The notes: generated by a model not told the origin, from the letters alone. A stretch of DNA of 37,903 bases from Chalciporus piperatus (GCA_038093975.1 JBBPTG010000231.1:1-37903); one strand, 5' to 3'. Positions 1 through 11,735 are shown, counted from the stretch's first letter. Translations and numbers: made by a program.

Positions 1-445
1 AGCCCAGTCATCCAATCATCCAGTGGCTTCGTAGTCTCAGTAGCTGTTAGCCCGGTGTTCAGTCCATCCGGACATCTCGGTAGTAGCTCGTTCACAGTCA
101 TGTAGTGTCTGGCGTGTGGCCATTTGCTAGTCATCCAGCAATCCAGTTGTCTCATTACTCCAGCCATCCAGTATTCCAGTATTCCAGTAATCTAGCCACT
201 CAGTGGTCCAGTAATCCAGTCACTCCAGTCACTCCAGTCACACAAGTCACACAAGTCACTCCAGTAATCCAGTCACCTCAGTAATCCAGTCACTCCAGTA
301 ATCCAGTCATCCTGTGGTCCAGTAAACCAGTCACTTCAGTCACACCAATCATACCAGTTATCCAGTTACCCAGCCCTCAGCTCACCCAATCACTCCAGTA
401 CTACTCAGTCATCTAATAGAGTCATTCTAATTAGTGACATTTTAT
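1..445 (+). repeat. CCAGT minisatellite array, left copy
   Basis: Degenerate tandem array of an 8-9 bp unit, mostly TCCAGTCAC or TCCAGTAA, with variants such as ACAAGTCAC and CTCAGTAG. From about 120 onward it matches 36590 onward almost base for base. The first ~130 bases align poorly to the right-hand copy, as if this were a low-quality contig end. No coding potential is believable here. Confidence 0.92.
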
Positions 446-469
446 AATCATTCATAGGATGGATTATAG

Positions 470-1065
470 CTAAAGTCCACAAAAATGTGTACTAAAAGTG
501 TAGTTAACAATGTGGGAAAGGGTATTAGGATTGAGTGTAGTGAAGTGTACAAAAAGTGTAGTAAAAGTGTAGTTACAAGTGTGGGAAAGTATAGCTAGAT
601 TGAGTGAGCAAAGTGTACAAAAAAGCGTAGTAAAAGTGTAGTCAAGAGTGTGGGAAAGTGTAGCTAGATTGAGTGTAGCAAAAGTGTACAAAAAAGCGTA
701 GTAAAAGTGTAGTGAAATGTGTGGGAAAGTGTGTAGTGATAGAGTGTAGCTAAAGTGGACACAAAAGTGTACTAAAAGTGTAGTTACAAGTGTAGTGATT
801 GAGTGTAGCAAAGTGTAACAAAAAAGCGTAGTAAAACTTGAATCAAATGTGTAGGAAAGTGTAGCTAGATTGAGTGTAACAAAAGTGTACAAAAAAGCGT
901 AGTAAATGTGTAGTTACAAGTGTGGGAAAGTGTATTAGGTTAGAGTGTAGCAAAAGTGTACAAAAAAGCGCAGTAAGTGTGTAGTTACAAGTGTAGCAAA
1001 GTATGTGGAGATCAAACCTATTGAAAGTGTACTAAAAAGCATACACAAGTGTACAAAAAATATGG
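470..1065. repeat. ~70 bp GTGTAG minisatellite, left copy
   Basis: Tandem imperfect repeats of about 65-80 bp. Each unit contains GTGTACAAAAAAGCGTAGT, a GTGTAGTTACAAGTGTGGG-like stretch and AGCTAGATTGAGTGTAGC. About eight units are visible. The long open frame on the minus strand across this array simply reflects the repeat period and is not a gene. The array recurs at 36905-37510. Confidence 0.9.
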
Positions 1066-1119
1066 TAGCTATCTAGTGTAGGAGATCCTAATAAAGTGTA
1101 GCCACATTTCCCTAATGCT

Positions 1120-1800
1120 CGGACTTGACACAAAATCCGCGCGAAAAAGTCACGTGACCATGTTGAATTTGCCGCGCCACCTCTTCGACTCTCTCTCACC
1201 ACTACACCACACCTCAACAACAACAAAACGGCTCAAAAGCCCCGCCGGCATCGCCAGGTGAGTGAAAACTCGCTCACCACCATATCCGCTCACCTCGCAA
1301 ACAGCCTGCTGCCACCTACCACCTCACTCTCGACACGAAAACGACGAAAACGCGAAAACGCGGCCGGCGTGGGCTCAACAGCCCCACCGGCTTCACGAGG
1401 TGAGTGATAAGCCACCTGCTCACCCCGCAAACAGCTGCTTGCACTGCTCGGCCCACTACACCACCTTCTCCGACACGAAAAGCAGCAGCCGCGCACGGCC
1501 AGCGTGGGCTCAGCAGCCCGCCGGCTTCACGAGTGGGCGCTTCTGCTCCTGCCCCCACAAACAGCTGCTCGCACCTTTGCCGGCCGCTTCTCACCACCTC
1601 AAGCTCAAACAGCAAGCCCCGGTCTGGCTCAGCTTAGCCAGCTGGCCTTCAAGGTTCGTGTTTATTTGTTATTGTACCACCTACTCACCCCTGCATTACA
1701 TAGCTGCTCGTATTTGTAGCACTTCATTAACTTGTAACTGTTGTACCACAATACATGTAATAGTTAGACATAATATGGCGCATTTCTGAACTGTCATAAG
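1120..1800. repeat. GC-rich module core with ~140 bp internal repeats
   Basis: This core follows the AT-rich minisatellite with an abrupt change in composition. It starts near a CACGTGAC box at about 1151-1158. Three imperfect repeats begin at GGCTCAAAAG (1230), GGCTCAACAG (1372) and GGCTCAGCAG (1507), periods about 142 and 135 bp. Units carry CCGCCGGC, a CACGAGGTGAGTGA-like stretch in two of the three, and CGCAAACAGC-like stretches. Several overlapping open frames of 64-175 codons exist, but the repeat structure explains them and no family is recognisable. The right copy starts near 37571 and runs off the window. Confidence 0.75.
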
Positions 1801-1835
1801 GTGTGAATTAATCATAGATATAGTGAACTAATGTA

Positions 1836-2361
1836 GTGGGACTGGGTGACTGAATTGCAGGTGACTGGATTACTGAGGTGACTGGGTGACTGGATTACTG
1901 GGTTACTGAGGTGACTGGGAGTGACTGGTGACTGGGTTACTGGTGTCACTTGTGTGACTGGAGTGACTGGAGTGACTAGATTACTGGATCACTGAGTGAC
2001 TGGATTACTGAGACTACTGGATTACTGGACCACTGAGTGACTAGATTACTGGAATACTGGAATACTGAATGGCTGGAGTAATGAGACAACTGGATTGCTG
2101 GATAACTAGGGCACTGGGCTACTAGGCTGCTGAGATGACTACATGACTGGGACACTGGGCTACTAGGCTACTGAGATAACTGGATGACTGGAACACTGGA
2201 CTACTGAGCTACTGAGACGACTGAAGTGACTGGGCTAATGAACCAATGAGATTACTGAAATGACTGGCTGACTGGATGACTGGGCAACTGAGCAACTGGC
2301 GTACTGGTTTAACTGATCCAGTCATTCCAGTAACTTCAGACTTTTTGCAGTGTTGCTGATG
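1836..2361 (-). repeat. Inverted CCAGT array and module terminus
   Basis: The same minisatellite as at the window start but on the other strand (TGACTGGATTACTGG type). It ends with about 54 bp whose reverse complement matches 35924-35977 with about one mismatch. The shared outermost sequence reads CATCAGCAACACTGCAAAAA inward. Homology with the right copy stops abruptly at 2361, where it abuts the truncated kinase gene. Confidence 0.88.
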
Positions 2362-3976
2362 TCTAAGTATTACGTTAAGAATTAGCAAACATCCGCGCCT
2401 CGACAACTGAGCATATCAGATTACCTTGACTGCATGAGAAGCATCATCCCCTTTGTCCAACGTGAACCTGAACCTGAATGACTTGACTGCCACCTGAAGG
2501 ATGGTATGTAAGAAAGGGCGGTCAAGAGTCCGAACATTGTCCCAACCTCGGCGGTGCCTGTACTAGGGCCATTGTAGTGACATCTATATACATCACCAAA
2601 GGCGCCTCCTTCCGGGTATTGGTCCTCAAGTTTGAAGATAAACTGGGTGAGATCGAGTGGCGCCGTGAGGGAACGGTTGCTTGAATCATTCTGGGACGTT
2701 GGGGCATGCGGCAGGGTTGATTCAGCTTGTGGTGGAGCGATTTGAGGTGTCGATGATGGGGCGGTGAATGAGAGGTCATGAGCGCTATCGGATAGCTGTG
2801 AAGGATAAGGTCCCTAATGACTGATGAACACGACTTTGTGAGGTGGTAGGCGAGCAGTTACCTGAAGTGAATCGGCGCACGTCTCGGGAGCGTTCTCAGG
2901 ATTGGGTAAGTTTCTCCATTCTAGCGTACGGGTTGGGTAGGCGGTGATAGTATTAGGGGTAATGTCGGGTGATACAGATGGTAGTGGTGGAGGAGTAGGT
3001 TCGCTCGACTGTGGATACGGGTTAGCGGAAGCTAAAGGACAGCTAATCGATGACATACCTGGTTCTCGTCATTGTGCCATGGAACGCGCCAAATCGAGAT
3101 CTGTCCATATTCTCCAGCAGCGGCCACGACGTCGTTCGATGGAGAGATGCAGACTGCCCACACTGGATCGTCGTGTTGGAGAGGGTGTCCGATGGGATGA
3201 CCGGATGTATCCCAGAGAAGGACTGTTTTATCCCATGATCCACTTGCTAGTTTTGTGCCGTCTTGTGAAAGCGAAAGGGAGTGAATCCAGTCGGAGTGAC
3301 CTCCCCATGGTTGTCCGATCTGTTTTCCTGTGTCTGTGCTCCAACAGCGAATCGTTGTATCGAACGAAGCAGAGTAGAGTTTGGCACCATCACGCGACCA
3401 CTGCAAAGAGTTGACCCACTCCTTGTGTCCCTTGAGCGTAAGAATTCGTCGTCCGCTCTTGACGTCGTAGATGAAGATGTTGTCCGCCCCAATCACGAGT
3501 TTGGATCCATCGCGGGAAAAACAAAGTGCGCTTCCACCACCACCAATCTCGATTTCATGTTTGGTTCGTCGACGGTTCATGTCCCGAACGATGATGGTTT
3601 CCCTGCCATACGCGAGGAGTCGATCGTCTGCCGACATTGCAATTCGGGGGTACTTCTCTGTGTATTTCCAAACTTCGACGAGTTCCTGCGTTGCCACATC
3701 CCACACTGTAATGTTCCCCACATAATCCGCGCTAATGATCATTCTCCCATCGCTCGTCACAGCAAGATGCCTGACATCTGCTGTGTGGACCATTGACTTC
3801 CCTTGTTGCCTGCCATCTCCTACCGTCCATATGCGAATAGTCTTATCTTCAGAAGCGGTTACTAGTCGTTGGCCGCCAGGGAGGTACGCCATTGTCCAGA
3901 TCCAGTCTTTGTGTCCAGAAAGTGTGCGAAGAGGCCGATTGTCACGTTGGAAAGATTCGTACAGTTCATTGGACAT
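2362..3976 (-). pseudogene. WD40-repeat / protein kinase fusion, 3' truncated
   Basis: The ATG at 3976 opens a first exon of about 300 codons with roughly seven WD40 repeats (SGHKDWIWTMAY, KTIRIWTV, GHKEWVNSLQW, GHSDWIHSLSL, KTVLLWD, GQISIWRV). A short intron near 3057-3010 leads to a Ser/Pro-rich linker, then another intron. The next exon (about 2796-2575) carries a kinase glycine loop (GGAFGDVYRC). After a further intron the exon around 2510-2440 has the VAVK lysine motif. A donor site follows and then the coding sequence runs straight into the module terminus at 2361. Everything after the N-lobe start, including the catalytic loop, is missing. WD40-kinase fusions are known in agaricomycetes; the role is likely signalling, but this copy cannot be an active kinase. 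Confidence 0.72.
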
Positions 3977-5198
3977 GGCGAGACAAGGTGAATGGGGTAT
4001 GGGTGAGACGAGTACTCCGGGAGGGTGATGCCTAACTTGAGGCTGCCAGACAGAAATATCTTCGTCAAGCGCCCGTCTCTATCATCGTTTTCACCATTCC
4101 CTCGTCCCGGCTAACCCGCTCTAGGGTGAACGACTGCCTTCATCCGACTCTTGGGTCTGCCTCGGGGAGACTAACCCGCACAGGTATCTCAGCATGTGCT
4201 ACGTGATCTATGCGTGGCAGCACATGGCATGTCTTACTCTTCAAGTTTGATGGCATTATACCGCTGGTACTCCACATCAACTAGCACGACAATTGTACGA
4301 TGAACTATTATAGAGTGAAGCCCAGCCAGTTAATTACAACACCGACGGAATCATATCACGAACTTGGAGAAGGGGATTGCGGACAAGAGCTCAAAAAGTC
4401 CTGGAGAACAGAGACCGGCATCTTCTTCGCGGTATATCGGCCTATCCTCGACCGAGGACCAAAGTTGAATGAATTCCAATGTGCGCTGGGGGATTTTGGC
4501 CCCTGGCCAACCACGCAACAACGGCAGCATCTTCCCGAATATCTGACCAATGCAGTTTACCCGAAAGGTCCTGTGTGCAGATCAGATCAGAGAGAAATTT
4601 CGTACCGGATCGACATGCCTGAAGGCTGTCACACCCTGTTGGATGTGTCACTCTTCGAGGTCCTTTCGTACGTCTCTTCAATGTGGTCCGGTGTAGACCA
4701 CCGGAGGGCGCCGCGTCAAACAAACAGATAGGATAGTTAGGGTAACTCGGATCCTTTGACGATCGTCATCTATTCTTCGTGAGGCATTTTGAGAATATGT
4801 GATTGAACTTCAAGTTGTTGGTGCCTGCTTGAAGGGATGACCGAGCACTTGCAGTTGTGTATCGCAGGTCTGAGATGAGGAAATGGACGTTTCCTGATGT
4901 CGGTAAGAAAAGAATGAAGCATCGGATGTACGAACCTGAGCAGCGCATACAGAACGAGATGTAGGGTGAGTTTCCTAGCCGTGACATCAGTGTGTGGTAC
5001 CAACTGAGTTTGCTCTCACCTGAGGGAAATCGTAATCTCCCAAACCCAGACTCTCGATGAGCAGAAGACAGTCGTTCTGCTCTATCGAGACTCTGAAGAG
5101 GCTAGTAACGAAACCGCCAACATTTCCATCTGGACACGCTGAATTCCCCACTTGTTCAAATCAGGGGAAATCGCAGAAGTTCTAAGTTGCTGGGGGAG

Positions 5199-5267
5199 CG
5201 TCTCCAGAGAGTCTCTGAAATTAACCGGAAATTGCCGAGTTTGCTTTTGGAGATTCTCTGGAGACGC
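5199..5267. repeat. 18-bp-arm inverted repeat
   Basis: Arms GCGTCTCCAGAGAGTCTC (5199-5216) and its inverse (5250-5267) pair with one mismatch around a 33-nt spacer. It lies 330 bp beyond the end of the transposase gene. It could be a small MITE remnant or an RNA hairpin; nothing decides between these. Confidence 0.6.
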
Positions 5268-5483
5268 CGGGTTGCTTTTCTTTTCGTTTGTTTTTAGAAT
5301 CAAGTTCCCAAATGCAAAGTAACGCCTGCTGCCTGATCAACATATAACCCCCTGATCATTATCCACAACGATGTCCAGCCCACCCATGTCCCTGTCACCA
5401 TGGTGGGCCTCTACCCTGGCCCCACGCTACATCAGGAAAAAACCCCTATGCCATAATAGGCCATTTGTGCTGCTATGGTGCAC

Positions 5484-5523
5484 AAGGGGGCTTTTTGTGC
5501 TATAAGGGGGCCTTTTGTGCTAT
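5484..5523. repeat. Two 20-bp tandem repeats (AAGGGGGC..TTTTGTGCTAT)
   Basis: Two adjacent 20-bp units differ at one base. A related ATTTGTGCTGCTAT stretch sits just upstream. They lie between the hairpin at 5199 and the 3' end of the transposase, and may be subterminal repeats of the DNA transposon. Confidence 0.6.
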
Positions 5524-5598
5524 AGGGTATACTTTGGCACCTTATGTGCCATTTGATATCCCCAAATATTACATATGATATAGTATTGATAAAAATAT

Positions 5599-8500
5599 CT
5601 AGTACAACGTCTGATAAGAGTACTTGCTAGACCAATTGTTGAGTAAACAAGAAGAACAATTGTCTAGTACATTGTTGGACTTCCATTCTGATGGCCACTG
5701 GGATAAACCAGAAGCTAAAGGTATTAGTTGACAGGTTTGTCGTATAGTTTTAACAGAAACTATGTCTCCCTGAACAACAGCGGGCAAGTGAGAGGATGGA
5801 TGCACAGGAGCAGGTTTGGAAACAGTGTACATATTATGGAACTTGCCTGGGGAACTGGAGAGGCGGTACCATTCTATGTACGCCAATGGTTCCTTGGGCC
5901 AATTGGCAGGTGCTGGCGTCAACAAAGAAAGGGTGGCGGGTAATTTGAAAATCACCCTCAGCCACCCTATTCTCATTCCTTTGGCCCAGAGTCAGTAATG
6001 GAGATGACTGGTTTAAAGTAATGGTATACCCTTACCTTGTAGGCCTGTAGTCTCTGCATCTCCCCGGTAGGCCACAGCGATCATATCAAATCTACCCGGC
6101 TTGGCCTTGATAGCATCCACCCCCTCCTGACCATCAACATCGTTGCCCAGGACATCCAGGGCAAACTTGCATGAATGCCAGACATCGAGCTTGTCAAAAG
6201 GCAATTGCGCATAGGGGATAGCTGCACAAGGGAGATTTTCACCTGCAGGAAGCAGGGAGTTGAGGTAGTTAACGAGATGGTAAGGGAAAGAGGGGGCGGC
6301 ATGGTTTTTTTGAATGCCGGCAATGGTCTGATGGGAGACAGCGGGTCGTTGGGCAATGGCTAGTCCAGCGAGGGAGGATCTTGAATTGGCTAGTCCAGCG
6401 AGGGAGGATCTTGAATTGGCTGGTTCCTGCTCTGAGTCCTCTTCTTCAACATCATCCTTGGTTCTGCTATTGACGTAGGTTTGAAATAAAGTGATTTTCT
6501 CTTGCCTCTCCAGCCAGCGGGTCATCTGCGGAACTTCATTTCTGAAGTTGGATGCGCGCCACCCTTCCTTGGCCATGTCGATGTGAAAGCGTTCGAAAGC
6601 CTCCGTGTTGTAGTTGTCGGTGGTGCTGAAGTTGCGGATAGACTCGACGTAGTGAACAAGGGAGTGCACTTTGGGAATGTTGAGGTGGTCGCGGATGCCA
6701 AGTCCATCAGGGGGGGAGAGGAGAATGGACTTGTTCTCATGGAACAAGTCCAGAGACTCCTGCATCCATTGGAGGGAGTCGTCATGAGTGGCGTACTGAG
6801 CGAGATAAATGAAATCTAGGAGAGCCCGGTAGCAAGTGAGAATTTGGGAGGGGACTTTACCAACGAGCAGACCAAGGAGGATACGTGCCATGTCTTTGCG
6901 CTCCTTGCCTGCAATCTGAGACAGTTTAGACCATCCAGAGGAAAAGTGGCGGACTCCAAAGCATGGAGGAAGAGTGCGGATGCGCCAGTCCAACTCCTGG
7001 GTCTCCATCAGGCTTGTGCACCAGAACGTGAGGTACTTGACTATCCCGTGATAGAGCTGGTGAAGGATGTTGGGGGTCATGGACAGGTGGATATCGCAGT
7101 AGGGAACGCCTTCCCAGAATGGCCGTGTGACGCCGCCTGAGATTAGCGCTTCCCTGCAGAGAGATTGGTAGTGGGTGGGGGAGATGGCGCTGGATTTGGA
7201 TTCTCTTATGGCTTTCATCGTGTCTTTCTGTCTTCTAGGTTCTGCTGGATGCCGTTCTTCTAGCTCGTCCTCTGTGACTTTGCATCTGGGACAGGTGCCG
7301 TACTTGGCACAAGTCACCAGGCATTGCTCTGGATAGTCCGCGATGTAAGCGGCAAGGATGGGGTGGACACGACGTACCCGGCCATCTCCTCCAGTCATCT
7401 CTACTCCCTCCAACCCGGCCTTGATCAGAGGCTCCAGGATGATCCGCATTGAGTCATGGAATAGTTGCTGGATGCGGGCAGATTGTTGCTTTTTGGTCAG
7501 ATTTTTGCTGACATCCTTGCTGACCGACAGATATCCGATTAGAATGCAGGCATTCTGACTAGGCTTTCGACGTATGGCCCGAGGGATGTTGCCAAGGGTC
7601 AGGTAGACTGGGTAGGCGGACTTTCCTCCCGAGAACTGCGTGAGCTGGGTCTTGTCGGTCGCAATGATCACCGGGGCCACGCACAACCCCTCAGGGAAAC
7701 AATTCTGCCAATTTCTGAGTAAATTTAAATGAATGAACCATTGTTTAGACTCACCTGAACTGCCACCCACCATTCTCCAGTCCACATCTCATGGTATATG
7801 CGTTTGTTTTTGCTCGAGTCAGTGAAAATTCTTTTGGGGCGATAGACAATGTCTTTGGCGTGGGCGGGATTTCCTAGCAATGCTTCGACGGCCTCGATGA
7901 CCCCGCAGTAGTGAATGGTGTGCTTTGCGTCCAGGTCTGAGCTATACCAGAGGTCTCTGGTAGTCCATTTGACGCGGGTCGGGATGGAGTCAACCGCCTG
8001 ATGGAGGGACCTCACATTGTGAAAGGAGAGGCCCAAGCTCTCCACTACCTGGATGAACTTGTTAGAATGTCAGGATATCTTTATGGGTAAGAGGACTCAC
8101 CCCTGGGATGGACAGAAGGCGGTCTAGGGACTTGTGTCCTATCCCATCCTGGACAGCCCAACGGGCGACTCTCCAATCTAGCTCGGATGCGAAGGGGGCA
8201 AACTTAGTGCCCTGGTTCTCTTCCTGCTCATTCATCATCGCATCACCATCATCATCCTCTCCTCCAAACAACCGTTGCCATTTTTCATGGAGAGTTTGGT
8301 CCATGCGAATCACCCGCCCTGCGTGGGGAAAGAGCTCTTCTTTGACGCGCTCATCATACTCGTTCTGAAACCGAGGAGAATGGGAATGGTGGGTGGAGGG
8401 GCCAGGTATATCCTCTGGGCCATCAGGCTCCAAAGGCACTAGGTCGTAGAGGCGGTCGTGGATTTCATCGGCAATATCTGCCGGAGGGACTTCCGCCATT

Positions 8501-8721
8501 GACGCGGATGGAGGAATAGGGAGGATATCTGGAGGATCTCTTTCAGCGGTCTCCAATGTACCTGCGAGCGTTAGTTCTCGCTGTTTCCCCTTTCTATATG
8601 CCTTGCATCGCACTGCAGAACTCAAGTGTGCGAGCACACCCTGTGTGGTCTTCAGACATTTCAAACACACCGGACATGCTAAGGGATCCTCTATATTCAA
8701 GTTCTTGAGAATGGTCTGCAT
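5599..8721 (-). CDS. KDZ-superfamily (Plavaka-type) DDE transposase
   Basis: Four exons join in frame: 8721-8101, 8048-7755, 7704-6036 and 5966-5599, giving 983 residues; all three introns are GT..AG and 51-70 nt or shorter. The N-terminus has a C2H2-like finger (CPVCLKCLKTTQGVLAHL). The core shows VIIATDKTQLTQFSGG (likely first Asp), a CPRC pair, CDIHLSMTPNILHQLYHG (likely second Asp) and NYNTEAFERFHIDMAKEGWR (likely Glu). The C-terminal exon has the family's LAYIEWY and NVLDNCS stretches. No stop or frameshift was found, so it may encode an active enzyme that cuts and moves its own DNA in the nucleus. Clear terminal inverted repeats and target duplications were not located. It is the only long gene in the window that looks undamaged. 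Confidence 0.88.
6361..6420 (-). repeat. Perfect 30-bp tandem duplication inside the transposase
   Basis: Two identical 30-bp units encode two copies of a ten-residue block (ANSRSSLAGL type) in a low-complexity linker after the catalytic region. The length keeps the frame, so it need not harm the protein. It suggests recent slippage. Confidence 0.95.
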
Positions 8722-8943
8722 GACGTCAAAGAGATTGAGGACAAGGAATTATAATGAATTGCAAGGCAACGCGGTGGCAGACAAGTTTCCAGATAGTGGT
8801 AAACGTAGGAAAAAAACAGACCAAACATTCAGCGCCACAAGAACAAAACAACATACAGCGGAACAAGATGAGACAAAGAACACGCTTGATGGGAGAAGAT
8901 GAATGAAAGACGATATCCAGCCTATTCTTTCACCCGAAAAAAT

Positions 8944-11735
8944 CTAAGCATCTGCACCACCTGCCATGGAGAGAGTATTGCTGCTGGGATAGGATCGGCG
9001 GCCCTGCTTCGAAGCGCTACCTTTGACTCCCGATTTCTCGTCTGGTCCACGTTTGCTCGATCTCCTCTGAGTCTTCACGCTGGCAGCAGTTTGTGCCTGG
9101 AAACCTTGCTGTTGCCTGCCATCTATCCAGTCTTGAAATCTCTTCTGACCCTCCGTTACTTGTTGCTGTGTCGGAGTATCCTCTGCCGGGTCGATGGCAT
9201 CTCACATCCCCTTCAAAATGTTGATGAAAGCTTTATGGCTGATGTGAGCCTTAGTCTGAGCGGATGCGGATGAGTACTCGAAGAGTGTATAAAGTTGCTT
9301 GATCCCGCCACGGAAGGCTTCGCCCCCACTTCCTGACAGGAAGTATGGGCTGATGGGATTGCAAATCTGGTTCTCGGTCACTGCAGACCTCCAAGTGAAA
9401 ACCTCGTCGTAGGTACAGGGGACATTTGCGTCTGTCACCCACGCAGGAACGGGATCGTTGTTCTCATCGTTGGCACGGCGCATACTGCCGGGATATGCTT
9501 CTGCTCGAGGGACATTTAAGATAGGCTGGAGAACTTGTTGAGTGGAGGTGGAGGATGAAGGGTGTGATGTCGCAGTGGGAGTAGCGTCAGGCCTGGCAGG
9601 GGGGCCAGGGGCCTGAGTAGCGGGAGCCCTAGCGTCCAACCATTGCCTGCTTGCATTATAAGGGCCAGCCTGGGTGACGATCAAGGACCACAGAACCCAG
9701 AAGAAGGATTCAAGATCGTGGTAGGCCGTGTGCAGTACCCGGCCGTGATGTCCGGCCACCGTGAGGAGCTCAGTGGCCATGTAAGGCAAGGTACCCTGAG
9801 TAAAATATGATGAGCGAGGGGCCAAGTCTGGTAATGATCAACTTACCGTGACCATGCCAACCCTGTCCCTCTGCACGCTGACGTCATCAGCCCCCAACAC
9901 ATCTACCCCCAATCCCCAATCTCCCAACATACACGCTTGCAGAACAACTGATGGTGTTGTTCTGTCGGAGGCTTCATCTCGAACGGGGTGCAAATCAGGG
10001 ATCGCCTCGCGGGCAAGGCGTGAGATAATCCGCAACCAAATGTTGCCTATGCTGACGTCGCAGTGCAGAATGCCCTTGCGTATTCCATTGTAGTGAGCTG
10101 TGTTTGGATGTTAGCGACTCCTGTGACCCTCAACATGGCTGACTTACACACGAGAGCTCCCATAAAACCGTTCAAGAACTCCCGGCGACAAGAAAAGAAA
10201 AGAATTGGTATGCCGTGAATGCGGGACAAAACATAGATACGAATGCGTGGGTCGTAATGCAATGCTTTTTTAGACAGCCGTTGAAATCTTGCCAAAATGT
10301 TCTCAGTCGTATCTTCCTGGGGAGAGTATGTAGGCCACCTGTCGTCTTCGGGCTGAAATGGATCGGGCATGGGGTGCGTAGGTTGTTTCCATTCGCATAC
10401 GATGGGTGTGCCTGGAAGGTGTGTGTTGTTCCATTGGAGATCAGCGGACTCCTCCTGCTGGCATTGAGAGAAGATCCCGTAGCAGTCAGCTGTTTCAAAG
10501 ACTGGCTCGTCTTCCTCGGGGATAGCTACAGGTGAGCGGGTGTTCAGCAGGTTGTTGATATCAATGTCGTTCAGCCAGTGGGCCGGGACCCAGCACTCCT
10601 TGAGGGTGCCATGGCGCCCTTGCTCCCTGAGGATCCGCTCCTTCACAGTACTGTGGATACTGGCAGCATAGACGATGGTGCCCTTTCCTGCAATGCCGAA
10701 GGCTCGGAAAAGTGGAAAGTAGGTCCTGACATCCAGAGATTTGAGAGCAGAGTCGGTAGCACACGCGCTACTGGAAGGAAGGCCGAGTGGGAATGAGAGA
10801 CGCATTGATCCTCCCAGCAGTGATGTTTGATATGATGCCCGAAATGCATCATCGAAACCTGTCCAAATGCCATTTTGATCAGAGGCGCTGAGATACAGAA
10901 AGATGTTGTGAATAGGGTGGCTCCCCGAAGAACACAAGCAAGGGAGAGATTTCGGCCGCACAGCGACATCCCGATGTAAAGCGGCGACCAAATTGAGATG
11001 ATATGACAAGGCCAGCAAGCTCAGTCAATTGGAGCAGCGCAGCGCTTTCCATGATTTGGCTGTAGTCGTATTTGACCTCGCAGTAGACATACGTTACGCT
11101 GGAGGGGAGATTGGGAAGTTTGTCAAATAGAATGGGAACAAGAACAACGTCGGGTTTTCTGGAACCCTCATTCAGAGAGGTTGAATAGGTCCGCCAGACC
11201 ACTTGCGGCCCGACCAGCGTGAGGGGGGCGTAACCTGCGTCGATTATCTAATCTCGGCATCAGTTTTACAATCTAATCTCCTTTGCAAATTTGAAGACTC
11301 ACATTGTTGAGAAGCTGCGCAACATTATCCTCTGATCCCTGTTGAGGTTTGAACGCCCAACATCCACCATCAATCACCCCGATGTCGCACAATGTATCAT
11401 GAATGTGCTTGAGTACTTCCAGGGGGGTTTCAGTTGGTGTTGTTGCGAAGTATTGGGGCAAAGCCATGTATGGGAGGATACTGAGCGGGTCGATGTCATA
11501 GGCTGTCACCGGGCTGTCCACTTCTTGCTTGGTAAGAGGGTCTACCACATTGTGTCGAGGAGGCATATCGAGAGGCCAAGTCTGAAGGGAGCGACACTGC
11601 CAAAATGCCAAAATATGATGAGTTTATAAAGTAAAACATTTGCGGCAAGCGTACTGTGAAACCCTTGCGCGGGGTGGCGACCGCCGCCTGAAGGTGCATT
11701 TGCATTCTGACATCAGATTTTACCACACCTGACAT
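8944..11735 (-). pseudogene. FunK1-type fungal protein kinase with one in-frame stop
   Basis: A minus-strand, multi-exon gene. A likely start is the ATG at 11735 (MSGVVKSD); an in-frame ATG at 11912 is an alternative. Exons near 11611-11300, 11200-10990, 10970-10150, 10090-9850 and from 9792 carry the family features. These are ILHCDVSIGNIWL as the catalytic loop (Asp and Asn present), GDWG in place of DFG, GTLPYMATELL as the activation segment, and YHDLESFFWVLW. The frame meets TGA at 9202-9204, but the same frame continues about 85 codons to a TAG at 8944 with a Lys/Arg/Gln-rich tail. Reading that TGA as a mutated CGA is inference. A frame change around 10970-11020 is not fully resolved and may be an intron. 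Such kinases are expanded in mushrooms, with poorly known substrates. Confidence 0.72.

Larger units (their letters stand above)
3977..5598. other. Stretch without a convincing gene
   Basis: Open frames exist on both strands (for example 4300-4731, 143 codons, +), but none has a recognisable motif or a believable intron/exon structure. 4080-4200 holds two CTAACCCG-containing copies. 4700-5040 is anonymous. 5190-5600 carries a hairpin and short tandem repeats, listed separately. Confidence 0.5.

Noticed and set aside
470..892. 140-codon minus-strand open frame of Thr/Leu/Phe repeats
   Set aside because: It is the translation of the ~70 bp minisatellite; it recurs in the right copy and has no features of a protein beyond the repeat period.
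1262..1789. 175-codon plus-strand open frame in the GC-rich core
   Set aside because: Explained by internal ~140 bp repeats; several overlapping frames are equally open and the right copy has an 11-bp indel.
4300..4731. 143-codon plus-strand open frame
   Set aside because: Has an ATG but no recognisable motif, intron pattern or promoter; the opposite strand is similarly open.
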